A stretch of DNA of 64,000 nt from positions 5,456,001 to 5,520,000 of the forward strand of contig NZ_LN831029.1 of NCBI RefSeq assembly GCF_001457475.1, read 5' to 3'. Below the pieces are notes generated by a model that was not told where the DNA came from, ran no database searches, and saw only the letters and a program-made list of their open reading frames with translations. The stretch comes from Achromobacter xylosoxidans. GTDB lineage: Bacteria; Pseudomonadota; Gammaproteobacteria; Burkholderiales; Burkholderiaceae_B. A program made the translations under genes and the position numbers. The stretch's first letter is position 1. The number at the start of each line of letters is the position of its first letter. Positions 19,031 to 29,796 of the stretch are shown one piece after another.

Positions 19031-19792
19031 TCAGCCCTTCTTCCACCAGCGCCACGGCGCGCGCAGCGGCCACTGGTACTTGCTACAGAGCACCCGGGGC
19101 GCCAGCAGGTGACCCACGGCGATGGCGATCGCGGCGGCGGTCAACACGTCGGACAGGTAGTGGTCCAGGTTGACCAGGCGGCTGGTCGCCACCAGCGCGG
19201 CCAGCGACAGGAAGGCCCAGCGCCAGCGCGGCGCCAGGATGCCCAGCACCACCGCCACGGCGAAGGCGGCATAGGTGTGGCTGGACGGAAAGGAATTGAA
19301 CTGGTTGGCGCGCGAGAACGACTCGCCCAGCCCGTAGATGCCCTTCTCGAAGAACAGCTCGGGACGGGCCCGCGCCACGGAGCGCTTGAGCACCAGCACC
19401 ACCAGCCCGCCGACCGCCATGGTCGACAGCATCAGCAGGCTGCCGCGCGCCATGCTGGCGTAGCTCATGCGCACCGGATTGCGCCAGCCGCGCGCCAGGC
19501 CGACCAGGCCGACGATGTAGAACGCCAGCGCCACGCCGATGTAGCGGCCGCTTTCGCCCATTTCACCGATCCACTCGAACGAGGTGTTGACCCCGTCGCT
19601 GACCGATTGCCGGATCCAGATCGCCAGCGGCAGGTCGACCCACAGGGCGCAGACCGCGGCCACCAGCGCCCCCCCGAGACCGGCCAGCAGCCAGGCGGAG
19701 GTCGACAGCGGATTGCGGAACTCGTCCGTCGTGGCGGTCGCGGCGCCGGGCGCGAGCGTGGCGGCCGGCGGAAGGGAGGGATTCGTCGTCAT
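19031..19792 (-). CDS. PAP2-family membrane phosphatase
   Basis: This 253-residue integral membrane protein has the three catalytic motifs of PAP2 acid phosphatases: KRSVARARP, PSSHT and SRLVNLDHYLSD. Five to six hydrophobic segments span the sequence. Relatives dephosphorylate lipid substrates such as undecaprenyl pyrophosphate or phosphatidic acid; the exact substrate is not evident. The gene is monocistronic, converging on alaX and divergent from miaB. Confidence 0.88.
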   Translation of the reverse strand: MTTNPSLPPAATLAPGAATATTDEFRNPLSTSAWLLAGLGGALVAAVCALWVDLPLAIWIRQSVSDGVNTSFEWIGEMGESGRYIGVALAFYIVGLVGLARGWRNPVRMSYASMARGSLLMLSTMAVGGLVVLVLKRSVARARPELFFEKGIYGLGESFSRANQFNSFPSSHTYAAFAVAVVLGILAPRWRWAFLSLAALVATSRLVNLDHYLSDVLTAAAIAIAVGHLLAPRVLCSKYQWPLRAPWRWWKKG

Positions 19793-19957
19793 CGGACCGG
19801 TCGCGTAAAGATAATTGTTCTCGGAAAGGGAATCGGCGAGGGCCAGCTATCGTAACCCTGCATTGCGTCCGCATGAAGGAAATTTGCAGCAAGGGGTAAA
19901 ATTCCGCTTTTCCCCTCTCCACTGCCCCCGGGATCTACACCCGTCACGGCGACCGAC

Positions 19958-21391
19958 ATGCAAGAAACTTCCCTCAAGCGCGTGCCCCACGCGCAAGACG
20001 GCGCCGCCGCCGTCCCGCCCGCCCCCGCCACCGGCGCCCCCCGCAAGCTGTACATCCGCACCTTTGGTTGCCAGATGAACGAGTACGACTCGGACAAGAT
20101 GGCCGACGTACTGCGCGGCGACCAGGGGCTGGAGCTGACCGATAACCCGGAAGACGCCGACGTCATCCTGTTCAACACCTGTTCGGTGCGCGAAAAGGCC
20201 CAGGAAAAGGTCTTTTCCGACCTGGGCCGCGTGCAGCACCTGAAAAAGACCAACCCGAACCTGGTGATCGGCGTGGGCGGCTGTGTCGCCAGCCAGGAAG
20301 GCGAGGCCATCGTCAAGCGCGCGCCCTACGTGGACGTGGTGTTCGGCCCGCAGACCCTGCACCGCCTGCCCGACCTGATCCAGCGCCGCCGCGCCGAGGG
20401 CCGCTCGCAGGTCGACATCAGCTTCCCGGAGATCGAGAAGTTCGACAACATGCCGCCGCCGCGGGTCGAGGGCGCCACCGCCTTCGTCTCGATCATGGAA
20501 GGCTGTAGCAAGTACTGCAGCTTCTGCGTCGTGCCGTACACGCGCGGCGAGGAAGTCTCGCGTCCGTTCGACGACGTGCTGGTCGAAGTGGCCGACCTGG
20601 CCGACCAGGGCGTCAAGGAAGTCACCCTGCTGGGCCAGAACGTCAACGCCTACCGCGGCCGCATGAGCGACAGCGGCGAAATCGCCGATTTCGCCATGCT
20701 GCTGGAATACGTGCACGAGATCCCCGGCATCGAACGCATCCGCTACACCACCTCGCACCCCAAGGAAATGACCCAGCGCATGGTGGACGCCTACGCCCGC
20801 CTGCCCAAGCTGGTGTCGTTCCTGCACCTGCCGGTGCAGGCCGGCAGCGACCGCGTGCTGGCGGCCATGAAGCGCGGCTACACCACGCTGGAATTCAAGT
20901 CGGTGGTGCGCCGCCTGCGCGCCGCGCGTCCCGACCTGACGCTGTCGTCGGACTTCATCGTCGGCTTCCCCGGCGAAACCGAGGAAGACTTCGAAAAGAC
21001 CATGAAGCTGATCGAGGATGTCGGTTTCGACACCTCGTTCTCGTTCGTCTACTCGCGCCGCCCCGGCACGCCGGCCGCCGACCTGCACGACGACACCCCG
21101 CAGGACGTCAAGCTGCGCCGCCTGCAGCGCCTGCAGGCGCTGATCAACGAGCAGGCCGCCGCCATCGCCCGCAACATGATCGGCACGCGCCAGCGCCTGC
21201 TGGTCGAAGGCCCGTCGCGGCGCGATCCGAACGAGCTGATGGGCCGCACCGAAAACAACCGCATCGTCAATTTCGCCGCGCCCGCGCGGCTCATCGGACA
21301 GATGGTCGACGTCATCATCACCGAGGCGCACACCAACTCGTTGCGCGCCCGCGTGGCCGACGTCGACCGCGATCCCCAAGAGGCCGAATGA
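19958..21391 (+). CDS. miaB: tRNA-2-methylthio-N6-dimethylallyladenosine synthase
   Basis: This radical-SAM methylthiotransferase acts on i6A37 in tRNA. The 477 residues show the UPF0004 domain with its three cluster cysteines ([10 protein letters not shown] at Cys38, [15 protein letters not shown]), the radical-SAM site CSKYCSFC, and a C-terminal TRAM domain (about 400-465). A 28-residue A/P-rich N-terminal extension precedes the family core [17 protein letters not shown] sequence about 60 bp upstream is a possible -10. The stop overlaps phoH by ATGA; this is the first gene of a five-gene operon. Confidence 0.95.
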   Translation: MQETSLKRVPHAQDGAAAVPPAPATGAPRKLYIRTFGCQMNEYDSDKMADVLRGDQGLELTDNPEDADVILFNTCSVREKAQEKVFSDLGRVQHLKKTNPNLVIGVGGCVASQEGEAIVKRAPYVDVVFGPQTLHRLPDLIQRRRAEGRSQVDISFPEIEKFDNMPPPRVEGATAFVSIMEGCSKYCSFCVVPYTRGEEVSRPFDDVLVEVADLADQGVKEVTLLGQNVNAYRGRMSDSGEIADFAMLLEYVHEIPGIERIRYTTSHPKEMTQRMVDAYARLPKLVSFLHLPVQAGSDRVLAAMKRGYTTLEFKSVVRRLRAARPDLTLSSDFIVGFPGETEEDFEKTMKLIEDVGFDTSFSFVYSRRPGTPAADLHDDTPQDVKLRRLQRLQALINEQAAAIARNMIGTRQRLLVEGPSRRDPNELMGRTENNRIVNFAAPARLIGQMVDVIITEAHTNSLRARVADVDRDPQEAE

Positions 21392-22413
21392 CCACTTCCC
21401 GCCCCCGCGCCCGCCGCAGCATGCCCGTCGTCGTCACCCTGGACGGCGACAACACCCACCTGGCCAACCTGTGCGGCCCGCTGGACGAGAACCTGCGCCA
21501 GCTCGCCGACGGCATGGGCGTGAAGCTCTCGCGCCGCGGCAGCCGCGTCACCATCGAAGGCGACAAGGCCGAACTGGCCGGCCGCGTGCTGCGCCGTTTC
21601 CACGAGCAGGCGGTGCACCGCGCCCTGTCGGTCGACGACATCCAGCTGGGGCTGGTCGAGATCGGCGTCGGCCGCCAGGAAGAAAAGCTGCAGGATGCGC
21701 CGGTTCGCGAGGCCGATCCGCTGCCGTCGCTGGACGACGACAGCGACGCCATCGCCCTGCGCACCAAGCGCAGCGACCTGCGGCCGCGCACGCCGCGCCA
21801 GCGCGACTACCTGAACAACATCCTCAAGCACGACATCACCTTCGGCGTGGGTCCGGCCGGCACCGGCAAGACCTGGCTGGCGGTGGCCTGCGCCATCGAT
21901 GCGATGGAGCGCGACACGGTGCAACGCCTGGTGCTGACGCGCCCGGCGGTCGAGGCCGGCGAGCGCCTGGGCTTCCTGCCCGGCGACCTGGCGCAGAAGG
22001 TCGACCCTTACCTGCGCCCGCTGTACGACGCCCTGTACGACCTGATGGGCTTCGAGAAGGTGCAGCGGCTGTTCGAGAAGCAGACCATCGAGATCGCCCC
22101 GCTGGCCTACATGCGCGGCCGCACGCTGAACCACGCCTTCGTCATCCTGGACGAGGCGCAGAACACCACGCCGGAACAGATGAAGATGTTCCTGACGCGC
22201 ATCGGCTTCGGCAGCAAGGCCGTCATCACCGGCGACCCGTCGCAGGTGGACCTGCCGCGCGGCCAGGAAAGCGGCCTGGCGCACGCGGTCAAGGTGCTGC
22301 ACGACGTGCAGGGCATCGCCACCACCCGCTTCACCAGCCGCGACGTGGTGCGCCATCCGCTGGTGGCGCGCATCGTCGATGCCTATGACCGGGCCGCGGA
22401 AAATGACGCCTGA
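21388..22413 (+). CDS. phoH: PhoH-like ATPase (YbeZ)
   Basis: This cytoplasmic P-loop ATPase is thought to act with YbeY in RNA metabolism. The 341 residues have the Walker A GPAGTGKT at 155-162, Walker B-type [20 protein letters not shown], and [13 protein letters not shown], all typical of PhoH/YbeZ. An RNA-binding KH-like N-terminal segment covers about 30-90. It overlaps miaB upstream and ybeY downstream, so expression is coupled across all three genes. Confidence 0.95.
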   Translation: MTTSRPRARRSMPVVVTLDGDNTHLANLCGPLDENLRQLADGMGVKLSRRGSRVTIEGDKAELAGRVLRRFHEQAVHRALSVDDIQLGLVEIGVGRQEEKLQDAPVREADPLPSLDDDSDAIALRTKRSDLRPRTPRQRDYLNNILKHDITFGVGPAGTGKTWLAVACAIDAMERDTVQRLVLTRPAVEAGERLGFLPGDLAQKVDPYLRPLYDALYDLMGFEKVQRLFEKQTIEIAPLAYMRGRTLNHAFVILDEAQNTTPEQMKMFLTRIGFGSKAVITGDPSQVDLPRGQESGLAHAVKVLHDVQGIATTRFTSRDVVRHPLVARIVDAYDRAAENDA

Positions 22414-22876
22414 ACTGTCCCTGTCCGTCCAGTACGGGGTCGAGGAACCCCGCCTGCCGCGCTGGCGCCTGCGCCGCTGGGCCGAGCGCGCGCTGGCCGC
22501 CGCGGCCGAGGATGGCCTGGTGGAATTCAGCGCCGCCGAGCTCAGCCTGCGCCTGGTGGGCGCGGCCGAGGGACGCCGCCTGAACCGCGACTTCCGCCAG
22601 CGCGACTACGCCACCAACGTGCTGACCTTCGAGTACGGCGTCGATCCGCTGGGCGTGGCGCGCGGCGACATCGTGATGTGCGTGCCGGTGCTGGTGCGCG
22701 AGGCCCGCGAGCAGCGCAAGGCGCTGCTGGACCACGCCGCCCACCTGACGCTGCACGGCGTGCTGCATTCGCTCGGCTACGACCACATCAAGGCGCGCGA
22801 CGCCCGCCGCATGGAAGCGCTGGAAACCGCCACGCTGGCGCGCATGGGCATCGCCGATCCCTATCTTGCCGCCTGA
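22403..22876 (+). CDS. ybeY: Endoribonuclease YbeY (16S rRNA maturation)
   Basis: This zinc-dependent single-strand endoribonuclease works in 16S rRNA 3' processing and ribosome quality control. The 157 residues end with the metal site HGVLHSLGYDH (His118, His122, His128), and the middle has RDYATNVLTFEY. The ATG at 22403 lies 11 bases inside the end of phoH with GGA just upstream; an in-frame start at 22379 is less likely. It is the third gene of the miaB operon. Confidence 0.93.
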   Translation: MTPELSLSVQYGVEEPRLPRWRLRRWAERALAAAAEDGLVEFSAAELSLRLVGAAEGRRLNRDFRQRDYATNVLTFEYGVDPLGVARGDIVMCVPVLVREAREQRKALLDHAAHLTLHGVLHSLGYDHIKARDARRMEALETATLARMGIADPYLAA

Positions 22877-23030
22877 TTCACGGGCCTGGGGTCAACCCTG
22901 AGCAATCGACGCGAAATGGCGGCCAGCAAGGCGCAGATCGCGTCGGTTGGACCCATTTTCCGGGGTCGCGTTACAAATTGCGCGCCAGATTCGGTTATGC
23001 TGGCCCCTCCATAACTTGTCCTCCCGGACG

Positions 23031-23921
23031 ATGTCTGACCCTTATCCTGCTCCCGAAGCGACTCCCTCTCGCTCATCCAAACCCGCCACCAAATCCCTTC
23101 TAGACCGTCTGCTTTCCCTCGTGCGCCGCGAGCCCGAGGACCGTGAAGGCATCAAGGCCGTCCTGGAAGCCGCGCATGACCGCGACCTGCTGGACGCGGA
23201 GTCCTACAAGATGATCAAGGGCGCGCTGGCCGTGTCCGAAGGCACTGTCGGCGACATCATGGTGCCGCGCTCGCGCATGGACCTGCTCGACGTCACGCAG
23301 CCCATTCCCTACCTGGTGGCCACCGTGATCGAAACCGCCCACTCGCGGTTCCCGGTGTACGAGGGCGACCGCGACAACATCATCGGCATCCTGCTGGCCA
23401 AGGACTTGCTGCGCTGCATGCTGGAACCCGACATCGAGGTTCGCACGCTGGTGCGCCCGGCGGTGTTCATCCCCGAATCCAAGCGCCTGAACGTGCTGCT
23501 GCACGAGTTCCGCGCCAGCCGCAACCATCAGGCCATCGTCATCGACGAGCATGGCGGCATCTCCGGCCTGGTCACGATGGAAGACGTGCTGGAACAGATC
23601 GTCGGCGATATCGAAGACGAATTCGACGAAACCGAGGAAGACTCGATCTTCCCCGAAGGCGAGAACCAGTGGCGCGTCCTGGCCGCCACCGACATCTCGC
23701 ACTTCAACGACGTGTTCGGCTGCCAGTTGCCCGACGACGAATACGACAGCGTCGGCGGCTGGATGGGCGGCCAGTTGGGCCGCATCCCGCGCCGCGGCGA
23801 CAGCGCCGAATTCGACGGCCTGAAACTGGAAGTGGCGCGCGGCGACGCCCGTCGCGCCATCTGGCTGCGCGTCAAGCGCGTCGCGCCGTCCCGCGGCGTT
23901 CCGCCCGATACCGACGCATGA
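23031..23921 (+). CDS. corC: CorC/YbeX-type CBS-domain protein (HlyC/CorC family)
   Basis: This 296-residue cytoplasmic protein has two CBS domains (about 70-190) and a C-terminal CorC/HlyC transporter-associated domain (about 210-285). Recognisable parts are [39 protein letters not shown] and [28 protein letters not shown]. YbeX-type proteins are linked to Mg/Co efflux and to ribosome maturation. The ATG at 23031 is preferred over one at 22947, which would add 28 residues of non-family sequence from the 154-bp spacer. The stop overlaps the lnt start. Confidence 0.92.
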   Translation: MSDPYPAPEATPSRSSKPATKSLLDRLLSLVRREPEDREGIKAVLEAAHDRDLLDAESYKMIKGALAVSEGTVGDIMVPRSRMDLLDVTQPIPYLVATVIETAHSRFPVYEGDRDNIIGILLAKDLLRCMLEPDIEVRTLVRPAVFIPESKRLNVLLHEFRASRNHQAIVIDEHGGISGLVTMEDVLEQIVGDIEDEFDETEEDSIFPEGENQWRVLAATDISHFNDVFGCQLPDDEYDSVGGWMGGQLGRIPRRGDSAEFDGLKLEVARGDARRAIWLRVKRVAPSRGVPPDTDA

Positions 23922-25549
23922 GCCGCGCCTCCCGCGGTCCGTTCCTGCTGGGCGCGGCCGGCCTGACGCTGGCCGGCGCCGTCCAGGCCCTCACCTTCGC
24001 CCCCGGTCCGCTGCCGGGCTGGGCGCTGGCCATCACCCAGGTGCTGGCGCTGGCGGTGGCCGCCCGCGTCACCCTGTACGCGCCCTCGGCCCGCCAGGCC
24101 TGGCTGCGCGGCTGGCTGTTCAGCTTCGCCACCTACGCGCTGGGGCTGTACTGGATCTTCATCAGCCTGCACCGCTACGGCGACCTGGCCGCGCCGCTGG
24201 CGGTGGCCGCGGTGCTGGCGCTATCCGCCTTCCTGGCACTGTTCCCAGCCACGGCCGGCGCGCTGGCGCGGCGCTACGTGCCGCTGACGGCCGACTCGGC
24301 GCCGGGTCGCGTGCTGTCCGGCACGCTGGCCTGGGGCGCGCTGTGGGCCGGCTTCGAATGGGTCCGCGCGGTGCTGCTGACCGGCTTTCCCTGGCTCAAC
24401 ATCGGCTACGCGCAGGTCGACAGCCCCATCGCCGGCTGGGCGCCGCTGCTGGGCGTGCATGGCATGGCGCTGGTGGCGGCCTTCGCCGCCGCCGCCATCG
24501 CCAGCCTGTGGCGCCCGGCGGGCGACCGGAAACAAGCGCGCGACGGCCGCCGGGCGCTGGCCGCCGGCGTGGCGCTGGCGCTGGCCGCCGCCGGCTGGCC
24601 GCTGTCGCGCATCGACTGGTCCACGCCCAGCGGCGATGCGCTGAACGTGCGGCTGGTCCAGGGCAACATCGAACAATCGCAGAAGTTCGACCCGGCGCTG
24701 CTGGACCAGAGCCTGCGTCGCCACCTCGAACTGGCGGCCCTGCCGCCGGCCGCGGGCGTGCCGCCGCCACAGATGATCATCCTGCCGGAAACCGTGCTGC
24801 CGATCTTCCAGGACCAGCTCGATCCCCGCGTCTGGGACGTCTGGCGCCAGGTGGCGGCGCGGCAGAACGCCGTGATCGCCATGGGCGCGCCGATCCACGA
24901 CGTGCGCAATGGCCGCGACCGCTACACCAATAGCGTCATGGGTTTCGACGGCCAGACGCCGCTGGAACAACTGACCGGCGGCAGCACCGCCATGCGCTAC
25001 GACAAGCGCCACCTGGTGCCTTGGGGCGAATACGTGCCGCCGGGCTTTCACTGGTTCGTCGACATGCTGAACATCCCGCTGGGCGATTTCGACCGCGGCC
25101 CCGAGCGCCAGACGCCGTTCGCGGTGGGCGGCCAGCACATCGCCTTCAACATCTGCTACGAAGACCTGTTCGGTCCCGACCTGCTGCCGGCGCTGCAGCC
25201 GGGCGCCAATGGCGAACCGGGCGCGACCATCCTGGTCAACGTCAGCAACCTGGGCTGGTTCGGCGATACGTGGGCCCTGCGCCAGCATCTGCAGATCGGG
25301 CGCCTGCGCACGATCGAAACCGCGCGCCCCATGCTGACCTCGACCAACACCGGCATCACCGCGGCCATCGACGCCAAGGGCCGCGTGGCGGCGCAACTGG
25401 CGCCGCTGCAGCCGGGCGTGCTGCCGGTCTCGGTGCAGGGTATGACGGGCCTGACGCCCTACGCCCGCTTCGGCGACAAGTCGGCGCTGGCGCTGATCGG
25501 CCTGGCCCTCATCGCCGCCTTCGGCAGCCGCCGCGCGCGTCGCCCCTGA
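23918..25549 (+). CDS. lnt: Apolipoprotein N-acyltransferase
   Basis: This inner-membrane enzyme adds the third acyl chain to lipoproteins. The 543 residues comprise an N-terminal multispanning region (six or so helices to about residue 220) and a periplasmic nitrilase-like domain carrying the triad: Glu in [10 protein letters not shown], Lys in [16 protein letters not shown] and Cys in [10 protein letters not shown]. One last helix sits at the C-terminus. It overlaps corC by ATGA and closes the miaB-phoH-ybeY-corC-lnt operon. An imperfect hairpin without a T-run (25557-25586) follows. Confidence 0.95.
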   Translation: MSRASRGPFLLGAAGLTLAGAVQALTFAPGPLPGWALAITQVLALAVAARVTLYAPSARQAWLRGWLFSFATYALGLYWIFISLHRYGDLAAPLAVAAVLALSAFLALFPATAGALARRYVPLTADSAPGRVLSGTLAWGALWAGFEWVRAVLLTGFPWLNIGYAQVDSPIAGWAPLLGVHGMALVAAFAAAAIASLWRPAGDRKQARDGRRALAAGVALALAAAGWPLSRIDWSTPSGDALNVRLVQGNIEQSQKFDPALLDQSLRRHLELAALPPAAGVPPPQMIILPETVLPIFQDQLDPRVWDVWRQVAARQNAVIAMGAPIHDVRNGRDRYTNSVMGFDGQTPLEQLTGGSTAMRYDKRHLVPWGEYVPPGFHWFVDMLNIPLGDFDRGPERQTPFAVGGQHIAFNICYEDLFGPDLLPALQPGANGEPGATILVNVSNLGWFGDTWALRQHLQIGRLRTIETARPMLTSTNTGITAAIDAKGRVAAQLAPLQPGVLPVSVQGMTGLTPYARFGDKSALALIGLALIAAFGSRRARRP

Positions 25550-25677
25550 ACCAGGAACGGGCCGGGTTCTGCCTGGCCCGGTTCCACTTCACAGGCCTTT
25601 GCAGGCCGCCCCCTTGCCGGCCACGCCTTTACCGGCCGTGCCGTGCCTTTACTGCCAGCGCTTGTCCTGGCGCGCCC

Positions 25678-26733
25678 CTAGCGCAACAAATTGACCGGCA
25701 ACGCGCCGCTATCGTTGACCGGCCGCAGCGGCCCCGCGCCCGCGCCCGTCAGCTCGATCGCGTCGGCGATGCGCGCCATGTCGTCGCTATCCAGCTCCAG
25801 TTCGGCCGCGCCCAGCACGCCATCGACCTGGGCCGCGTTGCGCATGCCGACGATGGCGCCGGTGACGCCCGGCCACGCCAGCGTCCAGGCAATGGCCACC
25901 GCCGCCTGGGTGGTGCCGTGGCGTTCGGCGATGGGCTTGAGCGCTTCGGCCAGGGCCAGGTTGCGCGCCAGGTTGGGCACCTGGAATTCGGCGTTGCGGG
26001 AACGCCAGTCATCCGCGCCCAGGGCCTGCGCCCGCGCGGCGGAAAAGGCGCCGCTGAGCAGGCCCGACTGCATCGGGCTGTAGACGATGACACCGGTGCC
26101 GTTCCGCGCGCACCACGGAATCAGGTCGTTAGCCGCCCCGCGCTGGATCGCCGAGAACGGCGGCTGCAGCGAGTCGACGTGGCCGAGCGTCTCGGCGTCC
26201 TGCAACTGCGCCAGGTTGTGGTTGGACAGGCCCACCGCGCGCACCTTGCCTTCCTGCTTCAGGTCGAGCAGTTCCTGCCAATAGGCTTCGAGCGGCGTGC
26301 CGTCGCCGGCCGGCCAGTGCATCTGGTAGAGGTCGATCCGTTCCACGCCCAGGCGCTGCAAGGAGCCTTCGATTTCACGGCGGATGCTGGCCGGCGCGCC
26401 ATTGCGTCGCGGCGTGGCCCGCGGCTGGTCGGGGGACCAGGTCAGGCCGCACTTGGTGAAGACGTAGGGCCGGTCGCCGGGGCTCATCTGCGCCAGCGCC
26501 CGTCCCACCACTTCCTCGGCATGGCCCAGCCCGTAGACGGCGGCGGTGTCGATCCAGTTGATGCCGCGGTCCACCGCCAGGCGGATCGCGGCGATCGAAT
26601 CGCCATCGTCCTGCGGGCCCCAGCCGATGGCCCAGGCGTTGCCGCCCATGGCCCAGGCGCCCACGCCAATCCGCGTGATGAACATGTCGCTGCGCCCCAA
26701 CTGGCGCGTCGGAAAGGAAGTCCGGGTGCTCAT
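25678..26733 (-). CDS. Aldo/keto reductase
   Basis: The 351-residue TIM-barrel NAD(P)H-dependent oxidoreductase has the catalytic tetrad context visible: Asp and Tyr in IDTAAVYGLGHAEE (about 62-75), Lys in VFTKCGL and His in YQMHWPAG. The late region has GAIVGMRNAAQV as the cofactor-binding loop. The family reduces carbonyls; the substrate is unknown. The ATG at 26733 follows AGGAG by 11 bases and gives family length. It stands alone, convergent with lnt. Confidence 0.87.
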   Translation of the reverse strand: MSTRTSFPTRQLGRSDMFITRIGVGAWAMGGNAWAIGWGPQDDGDSIAAIRLAVDRGINWIDTAAVYGLGHAEEVVGRALAQMSPGDRPYVFTKCGLTWSPDQPRATPRRNGAPASIRREIEGSLQRLGVERIDLYQMHWPAGDGTPLEAYWQELLDLKQEGKVRAVGLSNHNLAQLQDAETLGHVDSLQPPFSAIQRGAANDLIPWCARNGTGVIVYSPMQSGLLSGAFSAARAQALGADDWRSRNAEFQVPNLARNLALAEALKPIAERHGTTQAAVAIAWTLAWPGVTGAIVGMRNAAQVDGVLGAAELELDSDDMARIADAIELTGAGAGPLRPVNDSGALPVNLLR

Positions 26734-27044
26734 GCGAAAGAATTCTCCTGCCGGCAAGACATCATGGCGGGATACACATTGTGCGCGCCCGCGACCTTCC
26801 CCACGATAGCATTCGCGCAAACCCTTGATTTATCTCCGGCTTCCCGCGCATGCGTCCCCTTGAAAGCGACTTCCACGCAACTTTTTCATTTTTTGCATCG
26901 AACCGACTTGCACGCCGAATTTAGTTCGTGCATAATCTCGTTTCTTCGCCAACGGCACTAAACAAAACCGGCAACGAGATACGAAAAACGAGCGTGAAAG
27001 CGTTCGGAGAAACGTAAAACGTGGCTGGAGTTGATTAGAAAAAC
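26734..27044 (+). promoter_or_regulatory. Region upstream of the tRNA cluster, with its promoter
   Basis: There is no protein gene. TTGCAC (26908-26913) and CATAAT (26931-26936) are 17 bp apart, forming a strong sigma-70 promoter about 100 bp upstream of the first tRNA. The local A/T content is much higher than in the surroundings, as usual for stable-RNA promoters. Confidence 0.65.
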
Positions 27045-27120
<76 letters not shown>

Positions 27121-27159
27121 GTCCAAAGCGAAGAGTAGTAAAGCACGACGCAAGTCCAA

Positions 27160-27235
27160 GTCCCCTTCGTCTAGAGGCCTAGGACATCACCCTTTCACGG
27201 TGAGTACAGGGGTTCGAATCCCCTAGGGGACGCCA
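27160..27235 (+). tRNA. tRNA-Glu (anticodon TTC), copy 1
   Basis: This 76-nt gene includes CCA. The acceptor GTCCCCT pairs with AGGGGAC. The anticodon loop CTTTCAC contains TTC, and the T arm is GGGGTTCGAATCCCC. It lies 39 nt after tRNA-Ala. Confidence 0.97.
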
Positions 27236-27296
27236 GTCTTACTGGCAGCAGTACAAGATGCAGTTGAAGTGACACAGTAGTTGAGTATGCCGCTGC

Positions 27297-27373
27297 GGAG
27301 CGGTAGTTCAGTTGGTTAGAATACCGGCCTGTCACGCCGGGGGTCGCGGGTTCGAGCCCCGTCCGCTCCGCCA
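27297..27373 (+). tRNA. tRNA-Asp (anticodon GTC), copy 1
   Basis: This 77-nt gene includes CCA. The acceptor GGAGCGG pairs with CCGCTCC. The anticodon loop CTGTCAC contains GTC. As a GUN-anticodon tRNA it is a substrate of the queuosine enzymes Tgt and QueA encoded in this window. Confidence 0.97.
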
Positions 27374-27400
27374 AAAGCGCTCTACGCAGTGCCTTTCAAG

Positions 27401-27422
27401 AGCTCCGTCCTCGGGGCTTTTT
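27401..27422 (+). terminator. Terminator after the first tRNA trio
   Basis: AGCTCCG and CGGGGCT form a 7-bp stem (one T-G pair) with loop TCCT, followed by five T residues. The second trio may therefore depend on read-through or on its own promoter. Confidence 0.7.
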
Positions 27423-27476
27423 GCATTTATAGGGTGTAAGCCTTGTTGTTTGCAGGTTGGAACGGCAGGGATTCTG

Positions 27477-27552
<76 letters not shown>

Positions 27553-27597
27553 GTAAAGCAGTAAGTAGTACAGTAGTTCGAGCAGTTGCAGTTTCCG

Positions 27598-27673
27598 GTC
27601 CCCTTCGTCTAGAGGCCTAGGACATCACCCTTTCACGGTGAGTACAGGGGTTCGAATCCCCTAGGGGACGCCA
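27598..27673 (+). tRNA. tRNA-Glu (anticodon TTC), copy 2
   Basis: The 76-nt gene is identical to the copy at 27160. The 45-nt spacer from tRNA-Ala differs from the corresponding spacer in the first trio. Confidence 0.97.
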
Positions 27674-27748
27674 GTTCGCTGGCTCGCCGACCGGACCTGC
27701 AGGATCGTCCTGACAAGACGACATGCCAGAAGTGAAGTAAGCCGCTGC

Positions 27749-27825
27749 GGAGCGGTAGTTCAGTTGGTTAGAATACCGGCCTGTCACGCCGGGGGTCGCG
27801 GGTTCGAGCCCCGTCCGCTCCGCCA
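27749..27825 (+). tRNA. tRNA-Asp (anticodon GTC), copy 2
   Basis: The 77-nt gene is identical to the copy at 27297 and, like it, is immediately preceded by GCCGCTGC. Last gene of the tRNA cluster. Confidence 0.97.
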
Positions 27826-27910
27826 AGCACTTGCGTGCATCCCAGCAAGCCGCAAGATCCAGTTGTTCCGCAGGAGTCTTCCTGCACTGCGCCAGAAGGC
27901 GCCCGCCAAA

Positions 27911-27934
27911 AGCTCCGGATTCCGGGGCTTTTTT
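27911..27934 (+). terminator. Terminator after the second tRNA trio
   Basis: AGCTCCGG and CCGGGGCT form an 8-bp stem (one T-G pair) with loop ATT, followed by six T residues. It closely resembles the terminator after the first trio. Confidence 0.8.
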
Positions 27935-28055
27935 GCTTTGCGCGGCAGCAAGCGCCGTGCCGCCCCCTTCCCCCGTCTCGTCCGTTTATCCTCTGGACAT
28001 GGCGCGTCTCGCAACGCATCCTGTGCGCTTGTGCCAGCCAAGCCAAGAGGCCCAC

Positions 28056-29546
28056 GTGACCCCCAGCAACGCCGCCCCGCACGCGCATCGCCAGCACCTG
28101 CAACGCATCATCGCAGGCTTGAACGAAGGCATCATCCTGCTCGAAGCCAATGGCGCCATCGCCTGGGCCAACGCCAGCGCGCTGGCGCTGCATGGCATCG
28201 ACACACTGGAGGCGTTGGGCAACACCCCCGCCGGCTACCGCAAGCGCTACGCGCTGACCTACCGCAACCACCACCGCGTGCCGGCCCGGCAGTATCCGCT
28301 GGATCTGCTGGCCGCGGGCGCCGCCTTCGACGACCTGCTGCTGGACCTGACCCGCAAGGACGACCCCGACTTCCTGCGCAACATCCGCGCGCGCGGCCTG
28401 CTGCTCGAAGACGACGACGCCGACTACCGCGTGCTGATCCTGGACGACCAGACCGAGGCGTTCAACGCCGAACAGCGCTTCGAACGCACCTTTGCCGCCA
28501 ATCCCGCGCCGGCGTTGATCTGCCGGCTGTCCGATCTGCGCTACGTGAAAGTGAACCAGGGCTTCCTGGACATGACCGGCCTGCCGCGCGAGGCCGTGCT
28601 GGGCAAGTCGGCCTACGAACTCGACGTGCTGGACGGCGGCGAGGACAAGGACGACGCGGTGGCCAAACTGAATGCCGGCCTGACCATCAGCCAGCGCGAA
28701 GGCGTGCTGCGGCTGGGCGACGGTGGCGCCAGGTTCGTCATCGTCGCCGGCCAGCCGATCGACATGCAGGGCGAGCCCTGCATGCTGTTCACCTTCATCG
28801 ATCTGGAAAAGCGCAAGCGCGCGGAAGAGGCCCTGCAACACAGCGAGGAGCGCTTTTCCAAGGCCTTCCGGCTGGCGCCGGTGCCCATGGCGCTGTGCGA
28901 AGGCGAGTCGCTGCGCGCGCTGGACCTGAACGACGCCTTTGCCCGGGCGGTGGGCGTCTCGCCCGAGGACGCCGTCGGCCGCGAACTGACCGCGCTGGGC
29001 CTGCGTCCGTCCGAAGGCATGGCCGAGAGCCTGGCGCGCGGCGAGAGCGTGCGCAACCGCGAGGCCATGCTGGTCGCGGCCGATGGCGGCCAGCTCGACT
29101 GCCTGGCGTCCGCCGAACCGGTCATGATCGGCGGCGAGCGCCGCGTGCTGCTGGTGATGCAGGACATCAGCGAACGCAAGCGCAGCGAGACCGAACTGCT
29201 GGCCGCGATCGAGGCGGTGATGCAGGACACGTCATGGTTCAGCCGCGGCATCATCGAAAAGCTGGCGCAACTGCGCGCGCCGGCACCGGCGTCACGCGAC
29301 GTGGCCGACCTGGCGCAACTGACGGCGCGCGAACGCGAGGTGCTGGGCCTGCTGTGCCAGGGGCACGACGACGACGGTATCGCGCGCCAACTGCGCCTGT
29401 CGCGCAATACCGTGCGCAACCACGTGGCCACCATCTACAGCAAGATCGGGGTGCACCGCCGCAGCGCGGCGATCGTGTGGGCCCGCGACCGCGGCATCAC
29501 CGGCCACGAAAAGCCGCGGACCCGAGGCAAAGCCGGCCAAGGCTGA
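28056..29546 (+). CDS. PAS-domain sensor with C-terminal LuxR-type HTH
   Basis: The 496-residue cytoplasmic regulator has three PAS-like segments, near residues 15-70 (RIIAGLNEGIILLEANGAIAWAN), 130-240 (ANPAPALICRLSDLRYVKVNQG) and 255-370 (LAPVPMALCEGESLRALDLND), and a LuxR/GerE helix-turn-helix at about 420-480 (LTAREREVLGLLCQG, LSRNTVRNHVATIYSKIGVH). There is no receiver domain or kinase, so it probably senses a ligand or redox state directly. The GTG at 28056 has AGAGG at ideal spacing; an ATG at 27999 would add 19 residues. It is upstream of bioB, but the 250-bp gap suggests separate transcription. Confidence 0.82.
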   Translation: MTPSNAAPHAHRQHLQRIIAGLNEGIILLEANGAIAWANASALALHGIDTLEALGNTPAGYRKRYALTYRNHHRVPARQYPLDLLAAGAAFDDLLLDLTRKDDPDFLRNIRARGLLLEDDDADYRVLILDDQTEAFNAEQRFERTFAANPAPALICRLSDLRYVKVNQGFLDMTGLPREAVLGKSAYELDVLDGGEDKDDAVAKLNAGLTISQREGVLRLGDGGARFVIVAGQPIDMQGEPCMLFTFIDLEKRKRAEEALQHSEERFSKAFRLAPVPMALCEGESLRALDLNDAFARAVGVSPEDAVGRELTALGLRPSEGMAESLARGESVRNREAMLVAADGGQLDCLASAEPVMIGGERRVLLVMQDISERKRSETELLAAIEAVMQDTSWFSRGIIEKLAQLRAPAPASRDVADLAQLTAREREVLGLLCQGHDDDGIARQLRLSRNTVRNHVATIYSKIGVHRRSAAIVWARDRGITGHEKPRTRGKAGQG

Positions 29547-29796
29547 TGCCGGGCGCGTGGATTTACAAATTGAATCAAAATAATCCGGGGTTACGGCTGC
29601 GCGAAGATGGCGCCGCGTTAGATCCGCATCCCCGCTAAAAAACGCCATATCCACCGAAATCGCCCTCAACGCACCCGCAAAAACACGGACAGGCCCGAGA
29701 TTGCGCAAACCCTGCGCAGCTTCTTACGATCCGCCGATCAAGCCGCCCCGCCAAGGCGCGCGGCGCGATCCCCGCAAGCCTTCCTGGAGTCCGTTG

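Noticed and set aside
22947..23030. Upstream start for corC
   Set aside because: The added 28 residues are not family-like, and the normal CorC/YbeX N-terminus begins at 23031.
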